In this document: in pieces, positions 25,560-34,377 of the stretch
How positions within the stretch are numbered: the stretch's first letter is position 1
Layout of the letters: each line of letters starts with the position of its first letter
Assembly: GCF_016901855.1 (NCBI RefSeq)
Contig: NZ_JACJKY010000003.1
Span: 62,001 to 126,000 of the forward strand
Length of the DNA: 64,000 bases
Direction of reading: 5' to 3'
Source of the DNA: Merdimmobilis hominis
GTDB lineage: Bacteria; Bacillota; Clostridia; Oscillospirales; Ruminococcaceae
The notes under the pieces: generated by a model
What the model saw: only the letters and a program-made list of their open reading frames with translations
Databases searched by the model: none
What the model was told of the DNA's origin: nothing
Program-made: the position numbers and the translations under genes

Positions 25560-26351
25560 TCAAAGCGCAATCACCTTTCCGCAGTTCTGCGGCGGCGCCA
25601 CCATCAGTGAAACGTCTTCGTTTATTACAGCACCCGCCTTTGAAAGTGCAGAAATCGTTTTAAAATAGGCAAGCTCCGGGCGGTTGTTCTGTTCACTTAA
25701 ATGCCCGAGCAAAAAACGCGTCGTCCCATCCGCAAACAAGCTTGCCACCGTATTGGCACAGTCCTCATTGGAAAGATGTCCGTGCGACGATGCAATCCGG
25801 CGCTTTAAATAGGACGGATACGGTCCTTCTTCGAGCATCTGCGGATCGTAGTTTGATTCAAGCAGAACAAGTTCACTGCCCTTTAACCGGTCATAGATCT
25901 CTTCGGTCATGTGACCAAGATCGGTGCAGGTGCAGACATACCGCCCGTCCGGCAGTGTCACACGATAGCCGAGCGAATGCGCGGCATCGTGCGGTGTTTC
26001 AAAGGCAGAGACAGAAAGTCCCGCAAATTCCGCCGATTTATGCTTGATTTCACACACAGTTGCGCCTGCCGGAATCATATCCTTTTCAATCAGCGCTTCA
26101 AGTGTTTTGCGTGAACCGTAAATCGGCACGTTTAACTGTTTTGCTACAACCGGCAATCCTTTGATATGGTCACTGTGCTCATGCGTGATGAAAATAGCAC
26201 GAATCGCATTCCGTTCGATCGAGGCAAGTGAAAGCTTTGAAAAAAGCTGCCGTGCCGACAGCCCGATATCAATCAAAACGCCGGCTTCACGCGTTCCGAA
26301 ATACGTTGCATTCCCTTTTGAAGAGGAACACAACGGATAACAAAATGGCAT
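25560..26351 (-). CDS. walJ: WalJ/YycJ-family metallo-beta-lactamase-fold hydrolase
   Basis: 263-residue cytoplasmic MBL-fold protein. Metal ligands are visible in THEHSDHIKGL, TPHDAAHSLGY, CTDLGHMTEEI and LLGHLSEQN. YycJ/WalJ proteins are linked to the WalKR cell-wall stress system and DNA-repair-like nuclease activity; the exact substrate is uncertain. WalR and WalK are not in the window. The characteristic neighbour rlmH follows directly. Confidence 0.9.
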   Translation of the reverse strand: MPFCYPLCSSSKGNATYFGTREAGVLIDIGLSARQLFSKLSLASIERNAIRAIFITHEHSDHIKGLPVVAKQLNVPIYGSRKTLEALIEKDMIPAGATVCEIKHKSAEFAGLSVSAFETPHDAAHSLGYRVTLPDGRYVCTCTDLGHMTEEIYDRLKGSELVLLESNYDPQMLEEGPYPSYLKRRIASSHGHLSNEDCANTVASLFADGTTRFLLGHLSEQNNRPELAYFKTISALSKAGAVINEDVSLMVAPPQNCGKVIAL

Positions 26352-26383
26352 GGGTCAAGGTTCTCCTTTTGATGTCAACGCAA

Positions 26384-26408
26384 AAAAAGGGTGCCTTGCA
26401 CCCTTTTT
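26384..26408 (-). terminator. Terminator of murA
   Basis: 11-bp stem AAAAAGGGTGC/GCACCCTTTTT with a 3-base loop, just downstream of murA on the minus strand. Confidence 0.85.
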
Positions 26409-26424
26409 CTTTGATACGAAAATA

Positions 26425-27708
26425 TTACAGTGCTTTTGCAATCTCGCTGTCCGGCACGACAATCTTTTTGATATCGGCACCGAGCATTTGCAGTTTCTCT
26501 TCAATGTCCTCATAACCGCGCTCAATATGGCGGATATCTTCAATTTCCGTCACACCGTCAGCAACCAGTCCGGCAATCACCATTGCCGCACCTGCACGCA
26601 GATCGGTTGCTTTGACCGGCGCACCGGAGAACTTTTTCGGACCTTCAATGATGGCGACACGTCCGTCTACAGAGATCTCCGCACCCAGCCGGCGCAGCTC
26701 ATTGACATAGCGGAAACGGTTGTCCCAAACACCCTCGGTGAGCAAAGAGGTTCCCTCCGCCAAACATAAAAGCACTGCAATCTGCGGCTGCATATCGGTG
26801 GGGAAGCCCGGATGCGGCATTGTTTTGACGTTTGTTTTCACATAGGGCTTGTCCCCGGTGACACGAATCGCATCGTCAAACTCTGTCACAGTGACACCGA
26901 TGCTCTGAAGTTTCGATGTGATCGATTCAAGATGTTTTGGAATGACGCCGCGAATCAGCACATCGCCGCGCGTCGCCGCAGCAGCCACCATATAGGTACC
27001 TGCTTCAATCTGATCGGGGATGATGTTGTGTACTGTTCCGTGCAGTTTTGTGACGCCGCGCACTTTAATCACATCAGTACCGGCGCCGCGCACTTCTGCA
27101 CCCATCGCATTCAAGAAGTTTGCCAAATCCACAATGTGTGGTTCTTTTGCGGCGTTTTCGATGATGGTTTGTCCCTCGGCAAGCACCGAGCACAGCATCG
27201 CATTGATCGTTGCGCCAACCGTTACCACATCAAAATAGACATGTGCGCCTTCGAGTTTTTCGGCAGACAGCACAACAACGCCCGATTCCACCTCGTGCGT
27301 CGCACCCAGCGCGGTAAAGCATTTTAAATGCTGGTCAATCGGACGTACACCGAAATCACATCCGCCCGGAAGCGGCACTTTCGATTCGTGGAATTTACCC
27401 AGCAGTGCGCCCATGAAATAGCTCGATGCACGCATGCGTCTTGCCATCTGATACGGCACTTCCGGCGTTTTGATGCCGGTCGGGTCAATTTGAAGCGTAT
27501 GTTTATTGATAACGGTGATTTTCGCACCCATTTCATTTAAAATGTCGACAATGCTGGAAACGTCGCTGATATTGGGGATATTCTCAATGACACAAGGTTC
27601 ATCACAAAGGATGGTAGCCGGAAGAATTGCAACGGCTGCATTTTTGGCACCGCTGATTTCAACTTCGCCGACCAAACGATGGCCGCCGTGAATCATGTAT
27701 TTTTCCAA
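26425..27708 (-). CDS. murA: UDP-N-acetylglucosamine 1-carboxyvinyltransferase
   Basis: MurA, 427 residues: transfers enolpyruvate from phosphoenolpyruvate to UDP-GlcNAc, the first committed step of peptidoglycan synthesis in the cytoplasm. Lys22-Asn23 (GAKNAAVAILP) and the fosfomycin-target Cys117 in LPGGCDFGVRPIDQHL are present, so fosfomycin should bind. The start is TTG at 27708: AAGGAG lies 8 bases upstream and the family N-terminus MEKYMIHGG is restored; the next ATG is 20 bases from the SD. Firmicutes often have two MurA paralogues; this cannot be assigned to one. Confidence 0.95.
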   Translation of the reverse strand: MEKYMIHGGHRLVGEVEISGAKNAAVAILPATILCDEPCVIENIPNISDVSSIVDILNEMGAKITVINKHTLQIDPTGIKTPEVPYQMARRMRASSYFMGALLGKFHESKVPLPGGCDFGVRPIDQHLKCFTALGATHEVESGVVVLSAEKLEGAHVYFDVVTVGATINAMLCSVLAEGQTIIENAAKEPHIVDLANFLNAMGAEVRGAGTDVIKVRGVTKLHGTVHNIIPDQIEAGTYMVAAAATRGDVLIRGVIPKHLESITSKLQSIGVTVTEFDDAIRVTGDKPYVKTNVKTMPHPGFPTDMQPQIAVLLCLAEGTSLLTEGVWDNRFRYVNELRRLGAEISVDGRVAIIEGPKKFSGAPVKATDLRAGAAMVIAGLVADGVTEIEDIRHIERGYEDIEEKLQMLGADIKKIVVPDSEIAKAL

Positions 27709-27739
27709 ATCGTTCGCTCCTTTACATACTATCGATTAT

Positions 27740-27768
27740 AGTATAACATAAAACAAAAAAGAATACAA
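27740..27768 (-). promoter_or_regulatory. Promoter of murA
   Basis: Minus strand TTGTAT (27768-27763), 17-base spacer, TATACT (27745-27740). Confidence 0.6.
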
Positions 27769-28025
27769 AGATTTTCACAAAAAAACAATCGGATTCTTTT
27801 GTTTCGAATTTGTACAGAAAAACGAAACCGTCCGCCCAAAAAAGCGCAGGAATCATGCCGCTCTTTCGCTGATGCAAAGCGGCCTTTTTACCATACACGG
27901 TTTTGCGTTCATTTGTGTAAACAAAATTTTAAAATTCATGCTTGTATTTTTCGTTTGGTTGCGCTATCATAATCACGAATTGGTTGTCCCCGCCTGGGGA
28001 TCGTAAAAAGAGAGGAGATATTTGA
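27769..28025. other. Intergenic region upstream of the GH92 gene
   Basis: Divergent region between murA and the mannosidase. A GC-rich hairpin GCCGCT...AAGCGGC at about 27857-27884 followed by five T residues looks like a terminator or attenuator reading rightward, with no gene before it. A promoter for the mannosidase lies at 27942-27970. Nothing else was recognised. Confidence 0.4.
27942..27970 (+). promoter_or_regulatory. Promoter of the GH92 gene
   Basis: TTGTAT (27942-27947), 17-base spacer, TATCAT (27965-27970), 55 bases before the ATG. Confidence 0.6.
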
Positions 28026-30170
28026 ATGATCGATTACACAAACTATGTTGACACGAACATCGGCACTGTAGGCCATCTGCTGACCTCCACATCGCCGAGT
28101 GTTTTGTCCCCGCATGGTGCGGCTGTGGTTGCACCGCTGTTTCGTCCGGGCATGAAAGACCGCTATAACTCCGACAAAATTTTCGGATTTTCCGCAGGTC
28201 TTACAGCTGTGATGCCGACCGCTTACGAAGACCATGCACCCGACTACATGAAAACGGCAAGTGTGTTTGACCACGATATGGAAACCGCACGCCCTGATTT
28301 TTATGAAGTTCTGCTTGAAGACCACGACATTTTAGAACGCCACACCGCTTACAAAAACACTGGTGTGTTCTCGTTTACATTCCCGGAATCGTGCGAACCG
28401 GCTGTCGTGTTCTACACCAAGTTCTGCACAGCATACAAACACGAAGGAAACCTGCTCGCATTTTTCGCCGCAAGACATAAAAACGACGCGCCGTATCTCG
28501 GTACCATTTTTGCGCTCAGTGATGTCGTTTCCGTCGAAGCATACGACATTACCACCCCGCAGGACTACCGCCCGCACATCAATGAAGAGGCCAAAGCAGT
28601 TGTTGTACGCTTTTCCTCCCGCGAAGTGACGCTTCCGTTTGCTGTATCGTCGCTTTCGATGGAGAGCCTGTTCGAATGCGCACAAAACGGCATGCTGTCG
28701 CGCTCGTTTGACGAAGTGCGCAGCGACTGCAACGCCGCATGGAACGACGTACTCGGCAAAGTCCGTGTACAGGGCGGCAGCGAATCGCACCTGCGTTCAT
28801 TCTACACCGCAATTTACCGTGCCGCTTCGAGAATGCACAATTACAGCGTAAACGGCAAATATAAAGGCTTCGACGGCAAGATTCATGACGACGAAGGCCA
28901 TGGCTATTATTGTGACGACGGTATCTGGGACACATTCCGCGGCATGCACCCGCTCCAGCTTCTGCTCGAGCCGCAGGTACACGAGGACACACTTTGTTCC
29001 TATCTTAGAATGTACGAGCAGAGCGGATGGCTGCCTCGCTTCCCGTATTTAAACGGCAATATACCGTGCATGCTCGGTCATCACACCGTTTCTCTGTTTG
29101 CAGAAGCTGCTGCAAAAGGTGTTTCGTTTGATCTGCCGCTCGCATATGAAGCAGCATACAAAAATGCAACAAAGCGCACCATGCTTCCGTGGCGCGACGG
29201 TGAAGCAGAAGATCTGACCAAATGCTATTATGAAAACGGCTTCTTCCCGGGCCTTGAAGAGGATGAAGAAGAAACCTGCGATGCTGTTCATGAATTCGAA
29301 AACCGTCAGTCGGTTGCCGTCACGATCGAGCATTCGTATGACGATTGGTGTGTTGCACAGCTTGCCGCAAAACTCGGTCATCACGACGAAGCCGCACTGT
29401 TTTTGAAACGGGCGCTTAATTACCAGAACGTCTACAACAAAGAAACCGGCTTCATGCATCCGAAAAAAGCGGACGGCACCTTCACAAAAGAATATAATCC
29501 AAAATTCTGCGGCGGTCAGGGCGGACGCAAATATTTCGCTGAGAACAACGCTTACATTTATAACTTTGCCGCACAGCACGACATCCCGGGCACCGTCGAG
29601 ATGATGGGCGGCAAAGACGCATTTGCCGCAAAACTCGACAATCTGTATGTCGAACAGTATGACGGCGTGCTCAAATCGACATTCCTCATGCAGTATCCGG
29701 ATGCCACCGGCCTGATGGGTCAGTTCTGCATGGGCAACGAACCGAGTTTCCATATTCCGTATCTGTATAACTACTGCGGACAGGCATACAAAACACAGCG
29801 CAAAATCCACGAAATCATCGATATGTGGTTCCCGGATTCCCCGCTCGGCATCTGCGGCGACGAAGACGGCGGCGCAATGAGTGCATGGATGGCATTCTCC
29901 GCAATGGGATTCTACCCAGTCAACCCGGCAAGCGGCAACTACGACATCGGCAGTCCGATTTTTGACCGCGTGGAACTGACACTGCCAAACGGCAAGGTCT
30001 TCACCGTCATCGCTGAGGGTGCTTCCGGCAAAGCAAAATACATCCAGTCGGCATCCTTAAACGGCGAACCACTAACCGCCCCGCTGTTCAGCCACGCACA
30101 GATGATGGAGGGCGGTGAGCTTCGTCTTATCATGGGCGAACGTCCGAACAAAGCACTGTTTGCGGAATAA
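28026..30170 (+). CDS. GH92-family alpha-mannosidase, cytoplasmic
   Basis: 714-residue glycoside hydrolase of family GH92, Ca2+-dependent exo-alpha-mannosidases that act on yeast mannan and N-glycans. The N-terminus DYTNYVDTNIGTVGH matches the family beta-sandwich. The catalytic domain shows YYCDDGIWDTFRGMHPLQLL, MGNEPSFHIPYLYNYCGQ and GDEDGGAMSAWMAFSAMGFYPV, which carries the acidic catalytic residues (usual form GDEDNGQMSAW). There is no signal peptide, so it should trim imported mannosides. GGAGA precedes ATG 28026. It fits functionally with the ManA-like and ROK genes 25 kb away. Confidence 0.88.
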   Translation: MIDYTNYVDTNIGTVGHLLTSTSPSVLSPHGAAVVAPLFRPGMKDRYNSDKIFGFSAGLTAVMPTAYEDHAPDYMKTASVFDHDMETARPDFYEVLLEDHDILERHTAYKNTGVFSFTFPESCEPAVVFYTKFCTAYKHEGNLLAFFAARHKNDAPYLGTIFALSDVVSVEAYDITTPQDYRPHINEEAKAVVVRFSSREVTLPFAVSSLSMESLFECAQNGMLSRSFDEVRSDCNAAWNDVLGKVRVQGGSESHLRSFYTAIYRAASRMHNYSVNGKYKGFDGKIHDDEGHGYYCDDGIWDTFRGMHPLQLLLEPQVHEDTLCSYLRMYEQSGWLPRFPYLNGNIPCMLGHHTVSLFAEAAAKGVSFDLPLAYEAAYKNATKRTMLPWRDGEAEDLTKCYYENGFFPGLEEDEEETCDAVHEFENRQSVAVTIEHSYDDWCVAQLAAKLGHHDEAALFLKRALNYQNVYNKETGFMHPKKADGTFTKEYNPKFCGGQGGRKYFAENNAYIYNFAAQHDIPGTVEMMGGKDAFAAKLDNLYVEQYDGVLKSTFLMQYPDATGLMGQFCMGNEPSFHIPYLYNYCGQAYKTQRKIHEIIDMWFPDSPLGICGDEDGGAMSAWMAFSAMGFYPVNPASGNYDIGSPIFDRVELTLPNGKVFTVIAEGASGKAKYIQSASLNGEPLTAPLFSHAQMMEGGELRLIMGERPNKALFAE

Positions 30171-30185
30171 AATCGTTATATCGCT

Positions 30186-30217
30186 AAAAACGCCTCCTTT
30201 CAATCGGAGGCGTTTTT
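30186..30217 (+). terminator. Terminator of the GH92 gene
   Basis: Stem AAAAACGCCTCC paired with GGAGGCGTTTTT, 8-base loop, followed by T-rich sequence. Confidence 0.9.
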
Positions 30218-30244
30218 CTTTTTTCAAAAATCGTCAATTTACCG

Positions 30245-30272
30245 TTGACTTTTCCGTTTCCGGTGATATAAT
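30245..30272 (+). promoter_or_regulatory. Promoter of the metal-resistance operon
   Basis: TTGACT (30245-30250), 16-base spacer, perfect TATAAT (30267-30272). The predicted transcript start (about 30279) falls inside the operator below. Confidence 0.75.
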
Positions 30273-30276
30273 AAAC

Positions 30277-30296
30277 ATATGAACAATGATTCATAT
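30277..30296. promoter_or_regulatory. ArsR/SmtB-type operator
   Basis: Perfect inverted repeat ATATGAA-CAATGA-TTCATAT, the classic ArsR/SmtB/CzrA-type site (TGAA-N6-TTCA). It covers the transcript start, so apo-repressor would block transcription until Zn/Cd binds. Confidence 0.85.
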
Positions 30297-30311
30297 GATG
30301 AGGTGATCAAA

Positions 30312-30671
30312 TTGACAGAAGCAGAGTCCCCGCGCTGTGACTATCTCCATGCGCACGACGAACTGGTCGAAGCGGTGAACGAGCGGATGCCAGACGAAGA
30401 AATTCTCTACGATCTGGCGGAGCTTTATAAAGTATTCGGCGACAGCACACGCATTAAAATTTTGTATGTCCTGCTCGAATCGGAGATGTGCGTCTGCGAT
30501 ATCGCACAGCTTTTGAACATGAGCCAGTCGGCGATCTCACATCAGCTGCGTGTTTTAAAGCAGTCAAAGCTCGTGAAATACCGCCGCGACGGCAAGGCTG
30601 TGATGTATTCGCTCGCAGACGAGCACGTCAAAACAATCATCAACCAAGGTATGGAACACGTTGAGGAATAA
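30312..30671 (+). CDS. ArsR/SmtB-family metal-sensing repressor (Zn/Cd type)
   Basis: 119-residue winged-helix repressor. The recognition helix region is MCVCDIAQLLNMSQSAISHQLRV. Two metal sites are visible: CVC at 60-62 (alpha3-type) and D103-x-H105-x10-H116-x2-E119 (alpha5 zinc site), so it should sense Zn and possibly Cd/Pb and release the operator at 30277. TTG 30312 is chosen: AGGTGA precedes it by 5-6 bases, while the in-frame ATG at 30279 coincides with the predicted transcript start and lies within the operator. First gene of an operon with an HMA protein and a P1B ATPase. Confidence 0.9.
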   Translation: MTEAESPRCDYLHAHDELVEAVNERMPDEEILYDLAELYKVFGDSTRIKILYVLLESEMCVCDIAQLLNMSQSAISHQLRVLKQSKLVKYRRDGKAVMYSLADEHVKTIINQGMEHVEE

Positions 30672-30686
30672 CAGGGAGGATTTTTG

Positions 30687-30908
30687 ATGAAACAGACATT
30701 TAAAATGGAGAATCTTGACTGCGCAAACTGTGCAGCAAAAATGGAAGCAGCTATTGCTAAAATTGACGGTGTAGAAGATGTATCGATCAGCTTTCTGCTT
30801 GAAAAAATGACACTCGAAGCCGATGAATCCCGTATGGATGACATCTTAAAAAAAGCACAGAAAGCCTGCAAAAAAGTTGACGCGGACTGCCGCATTGTTC
30901 TGCCGTAA
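30687..30908 (+). CDS. Heavy-metal-associated (HMA) domain protein
   Basis: 73-residue single HMA domain with ferredoxin-like fold. The metal-binding site is in MENLDCANCAAKMEAAIAKI (two Cys). It probably delivers or buffers metal for the pump encoded next, replacing the N-terminal HMA domain that pump lacks. ATG 30687 has GGGAGGA 6 bases upstream; a TTG directly before it is less likely. It begins 15 bases after the repressor stop. Confidence 0.9.
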   Translation: MKQTFKMENLDCANCAAKMEAAIAKIDGVEDVSISFLLEKMTLEADESRMDDILKKAQKACKKVDADCRIVLP

Positions 30909-30924
30909 AGGGGTGTTTTCTAAG

Positions 30925-32793
30925 ATGAAACTGACAACCAAACACAAGAAAACGCTTGCCCGCATCATTGTGTCCGTCGTATTGCTGCTCATCGCCTGCT
31001 TTTTGCCGGTATCCGGATGGCTCAGACTGTGTGTATTTCTTGTGCCATACCTGCTCATTGGATGGGATGTGCTGTTTCATGCAGCCCGGAACATTCTGCG
31101 TGGTCAAGTGTTCGACGAAAACTTTCTGATGGCATTGGCGACTGTCGGCGCATTTTTCCTCGGCGAATATCCCGAAGGCGTTGCCGTGATGATCTTCAGC
31201 CAAGTGGGCGAATTGTTTGAGAGCGTTGCCGTCAACCGCTCGAGAGATTCCATTCGAGCGCTGCTGAGTATCCGTCCCGAAACAGCCACTGTCAAACGGG
31301 ACGGCAATCTTTTGACCGTATCGCCCGACGAAGTACAGATCGGCGAAACGATTGTTGTTGCTCCGGGCGAACGCATTCCGCTTGACGGAACGGTGTTGAC
31401 CGGTGAATCGTTTGCAGACACATCTGCACTGACCGGTGAGTCTGTTCCGCGCGTTCTCTCTCCGGGCGACACGGCGCTGAGCGGCTGTATCAATCAGACA
31501 GCGGTCATCGAAATCGAGGTAACAAAACCGTTCACCGAATCGACTGTTTCCAAAATTCTCGAGCTTGTAGAAAAAGCCGCCTCCCGCAAAGCGAAGACCG
31601 AAACGTTTATCACGCGCTTCGCCAAATGGTACACCCCCTGCGTGGTCATCGGCGCAGCGATTCTCGCCACCCTGCCGCCGCTCATTCTGCAAACCGGATT
31701 TGCCGAATGGATTCAGCGCGCGCTCATTTTCCTCGTTATTTCGTGCCCGTGTGCGCTTGTCATCAGTGTTCCGCTCGGATTTTTCGGCGGTATCGGCGCG
31801 GCATCAAAACGCGGTATCCTCATCAAAGGCAGCAACTATTTAGAAGCGCTTTCCCATGCACAGACGGTCGTATTTGACAAAACCGGCACACTCACAAAAG
31901 GCAGATTTTCCGTTTCCGGCGTGTTTGCCGCAGACGGGTTCACCGACGAACAGCTCCTTTACTACACTGCGGCTGCTGAATCGTTCTCCTCTCACCCGAT
32001 TGCACAGTCTTTAAAAGCCGCCTGCACCGATGCACAAAACGCCTCTGTCGAGCAGGCATCCGAACAGGCAGGTCACGGCGTTTGTGCCATTGTTGACGGT
32101 CATACAGTCATTGCCGGAACGGAACGCTTCTTGGCTTCGCAAACCATTTCCGTTTCACCGGTCAGCGAGCCGGGAACCATCGTATACACAGCGGTGGACG
32201 GCAGATTTGCCGGTGCAGTGCTCATCCGCGACGAAGTAAAACCGCAGGCCGCACAGGCAGTCGCTCAACTGCACGGCGTTGGCATCTCGAAAACGGCAAT
32301 GCTTACGGGTGACTCCGCTGTAATCGGCAAACAGATCGCCGCCGAAGTCGGTATTGATGACGTTCACGCAGAACTTTTGCCGGATGCAAAAGTGTCGGCG
32401 CTCGAAACCATCGCTTCTTCCACAGAAAACGGTACGCTTGTCTACACCGGCGACGGCATCAACGACGCACCGGTACTCGCACGCGCAGACGTCGGTGTGG
32501 CAATGGGAGGACTTGGCTCTGATGCTGCCATTGAAGCAGCCGATGTCGTCATCATGGACGATGATCCGACAAAACTCACCGATGCCATCCGGATTGCAAA
32601 ACGCACCATGCGGATCGTCAAACAGAACATCGTATTTGCGCTGGGTGTCAAATTCGCTGTGCTGATTCTGGGTATTTTCGGAATCGCCACCATGTGGGAA
32701 GCGGTATTTGCAGATGTCGGTGTATCCGTAATTGCAATTTTGAATGCAATGCGTGCACTGCGGTACCAAAGCTCATCCGAAAAATCAAAATAA
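30925..32793 (+). CDS. Zn/Cd/Pb-exporting P1B-type ATPase (ZntA/CadA-like)
   Basis: 622-residue heavy-metal efflux pump. Motifs: TGE in the A domain (LTGESVPR), transmembrane CPC in SCPCALVISVPLG, phosphorylated Asp318 in FDKTGTLTKG, SSHPIAQS with the P1B-type HP, MLTGDS and GDGINDAPVLARADVGVAMG. The penultimate helix Lys (ALGVKFAVL) and last-helix Asp (VFADVG) match the Zn/Cd/Pb subtype. There is no built-in HMA domain; one is encoded just upstream. ATG 30925 follows AAAGGGG by 11 bases; the frame is open to 30877 inside the HMA gene. Confidence 0.94.
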   Translation: MKLTTKHKKTLARIIVSVVLLLIACFLPVSGWLRLCVFLVPYLLIGWDVLFHAARNILRGQVFDENFLMALATVGAFFLGEYPEGVAVMIFSQVGELFESVAVNRSRDSIRALLSIRPETATVKRDGNLLTVSPDEVQIGETIVVAPGERIPLDGTVLTGESFADTSALTGESVPRVLSPGDTALSGCINQTAVIEIEVTKPFTESTVSKILELVEKAASRKAKTETFITRFAKWYTPCVVIGAAILATLPPLILQTGFAEWIQRALIFLVISCPCALVISVPLGFFGGIGAASKRGILIKGSNYLEALSHAQTVVFDKTGTLTKGRFSVSGVFAADGFTDEQLLYYTAAAESFSSHPIAQSLKAACTDAQNASVEQASEQAGHGVCAIVDGHTVIAGTERFLASQTISVSPVSEPGTIVYTAVDGRFAGAVLIRDEVKPQAAQAVAQLHGVGISKTAMLTGDSAVIGKQIAAEVGIDDVHAELLPDAKVSALETIASSTENGTLVYTGDGINDAPVLARADVGVAMGGLGSDAAIEAADVVIMDDDPTKLTDAIRIAKRTMRIVKQNIVFALGVKFAVLILGIFGIATMWEAVFADVGVSVIAILNAMRALRYQSSSEKSK

Positions 32794-32802
32794 TCGAACG
32801 CT

Positions 32803-32837
32803 AAAAAGCCCGCCGAAGATCTTCGGCGGGCTTTTTG
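32803..32837. terminator. Bidirectional terminator after the metal pump
   Basis: Long stem AAAAAGCCCGCCGAAG paired with CTTCGGCGGGCTTTTT around a short loop. The lipoprotein gene on the other strand ends one base away. Confidence 0.9.
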
Positions 32838-33515
32838 TTATGGATGTGTTTTAAAATAAGGCGTGTCTTCAGTCGTGCATTCACACAAATCCCAGAGCAT
32901 GCGCCGGCAGTTATCAAACGCTTTCTGCGGATTTTGTTCATATGGTACCGGATTTTGCTGTGCAATATCCGCTTTCATCAGCGTCAGATACTCCTCAAAC
33001 GTTTGACTGTCGATCTTTTTGCCGATGCAATCGGCAAATTCTGCCCGAATGTAGTCACATGCTTTTTCATAAGACGGCGCTTTGGGTCCTACAAGCGATC
33101 CCTCCGACCGAAACGGCAGCCGATCTTCAAACAGCGCACGCACTTTAGTCACATACGCCTGCTGATCGGTTTCAAACAACGCAAAATCAACGCTTGGACT
33201 TCCCTGCTCATGCGCAATCATCTCAGCAAGCACCGTGCTGTCAATGCGGTCTTCGTATTCCTTGCCGACCGCATCGATCGCCTCCTTGCGGTTTTGATGC
33301 GCAGCCTGCGGCGGCAGTTTTTCACTCTGCTCGCCGGTTTCCTCTTCCGGTTCCGATCGTTTCGGCGGGTCCGGCGCAGGAACAGAGGTTTCCTGTTTGT
33401 CTATCAAATCGGGGATCAGCGTGCTTTCTTCTGTTTCCGTATACTGCTTACAGCCCGTGCACAAAACCGCTACCGCAAGCAACGCAATGATTCCACTCAA
33501 ACAAATTCGTTTCAT
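32838..33515 (-). CDS. Lipoprotein of unknown function
   Basis: 225-residue lipoprotein: signal peptide with lipobox VLCTGC (Cys near 22), then an acidic Pro/Glu-rich linker (about 30-75) and a helical C-terminal domain with no motif I recognise. Predicted to be anchored on the outer face of the membrane. It lies 33 bases downstream of the single-pass protein at 33549-34049, and both should be read from the consensus promoter at 34177-34205, so the two may work together. No function is assigned. Confidence 0.75.
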   Translation of the reverse strand: MKRICLSGIIALLAVAVLCTGCKQYTETEESTLIPDLIDKQETSVPAPDPPKRSEPEEETGEQSEKLPPQAAHQNRKEAIDAVGKEYEDRIDSTVLAEMIAHEQGSPSVDFALFETDQQAYVTKVRALFEDRLPFRSEGSLVGPKAPSYEKACDYIRAEFADCIGKKIDSQTFEEYLTLMKADIAQQNPVPYEQNPQKAFDNCRRMLWDLCECTTEDTPYFKTHP

Positions 33516-33548
33516 ACAATCACCTAACTTTATGATTCTCCGTCGAGC

Positions 33549-34049
33549 TTAATCACGGGGTCCCCACGGAGACTGAGCACCATGACGTTCTTGTCCTGCG
33601 GTGAATGTTTCATAAAACGGAAGTGATTTCGGGTCCTTGAGTTCATAAAAATATCCGTCGATTTCGAGCATGCATTCTTCCTGTTCATCAATTTCCGGAT
33701 TCAGCCGATAAAAATAGATACGATACTCTCCCGACTGCGTTTTGAACGCTGCAACGCCAGGTCCGCCGCCGACAGTGTCCTTCCTGTCCGGTGCTTTTTC
33801 GATACGTTTCACCTCGGCACTCTGAATGAAATCCGTCCACATCTTCACCAAATCTTCATCGTCGAATACTGCCCAATCGGCTGAATCCAGCGGCATATGC
33901 TCCTCTATTTCCAAAATCGGTTCTTCCAGAAGTTCTTTGTACTGCTTCATTTCCCGAAGCGGCTCCCACTGCGGCGGTTTTTGATTTACAAGGAAAAATG
34001 AAACGCAAATGACCGCCGCAATACAGATCGCACCGATACAAATCAGCAC
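33549..34049 (-). CDS. Small membrane-anchored protein of unknown function; start possibly frameshifted
   Basis: As read, 166 residues from a GTG at 34049: one N-terminal membrane helix (ICIGAICIAAVICVSFFLV), then an acidic extracellular domain (residues 25-166) with no recognised family. The GTG has no SD at normal spacing. A perfect AGGAGG at 34083-34078 sits 8 bases before an ATG at 34069-34067, but that frame stops after four codons (MSNH); one extra base would fuse it to this protein and give a normal signal-anchor start. This may be a real frameshift, a sequencing error, or coupling through a mini-ORF. Confidence 0.6.
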   Translation of the reverse strand: MLICIGAICIAAVICVSFFLVNQKPPQWEPLREMKQYKELLEEPILEIEEHMPLDSADWAVFDDEDLVKMWTDFIQSAEVKRIEKAPDRKDTVGGGPGVAAFKTQSGEYRIYFYRLNPEIDEQEECMLEIDGYFYELKDPKSLPFYETFTAGQERHGAQSPWGPRD

Positions 34050-34176
34050 GATTTTTAATGGTTGCTCATAGGGTTCGCCTCCTATTTTGAATTAAAATAA
34101 AAAACGCGCATTCCTGTTCATTGGAATCAACCCCTTAAGATCATCCGTAATTGGTGTTATTTTCTTGTCAATCTCA

Positions 34177-34205
34177 TTATATCAACCTTATTATAATATG
34201 TCAAC
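34177..34205 (-). promoter_or_regulatory. Perfect consensus promoter of the two-gene envelope unit
   Basis: Minus strand TTGACA (34205-34200), 17-base spacer, TATAAT (34182-34177). The leader of about 100 bases includes a 9-codon ORF (34121-34092, MNRNARFLF) preceded by AAGGGG. Confidence 0.8.
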
Positions 34206-34250
34206 AGTTATCAAGATATATAAATCAATTTTCTGAATATATTTTTATTT

Positions 34251-34377
34251 GCGCCTAAGGCGCACCTGCGGTGGGCACGCCGCGCACGCAGAGACTGCAT
34301 ATTTTCTTACTTTGATTCCCGCGTCAAACTTCGCCGCGAGCGTCTCACTCTATAAAAACAAAAAACCTGCGGCCGCG
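34251..34377. repeat. Tandem repeat unit A beside tRNA-Leu
   Basis: 127-base GC-rich unit beginning with the palindrome GCGCCTAAGGCGC and ending in CCTGCGGCCGCG. The 97-base part at 34281-34377 matches 34399-34495 with few differences. It contains a copy of the sequence found at the 3' flank of the tRNA gene. No coding potential seen. Confidence 0.8.
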
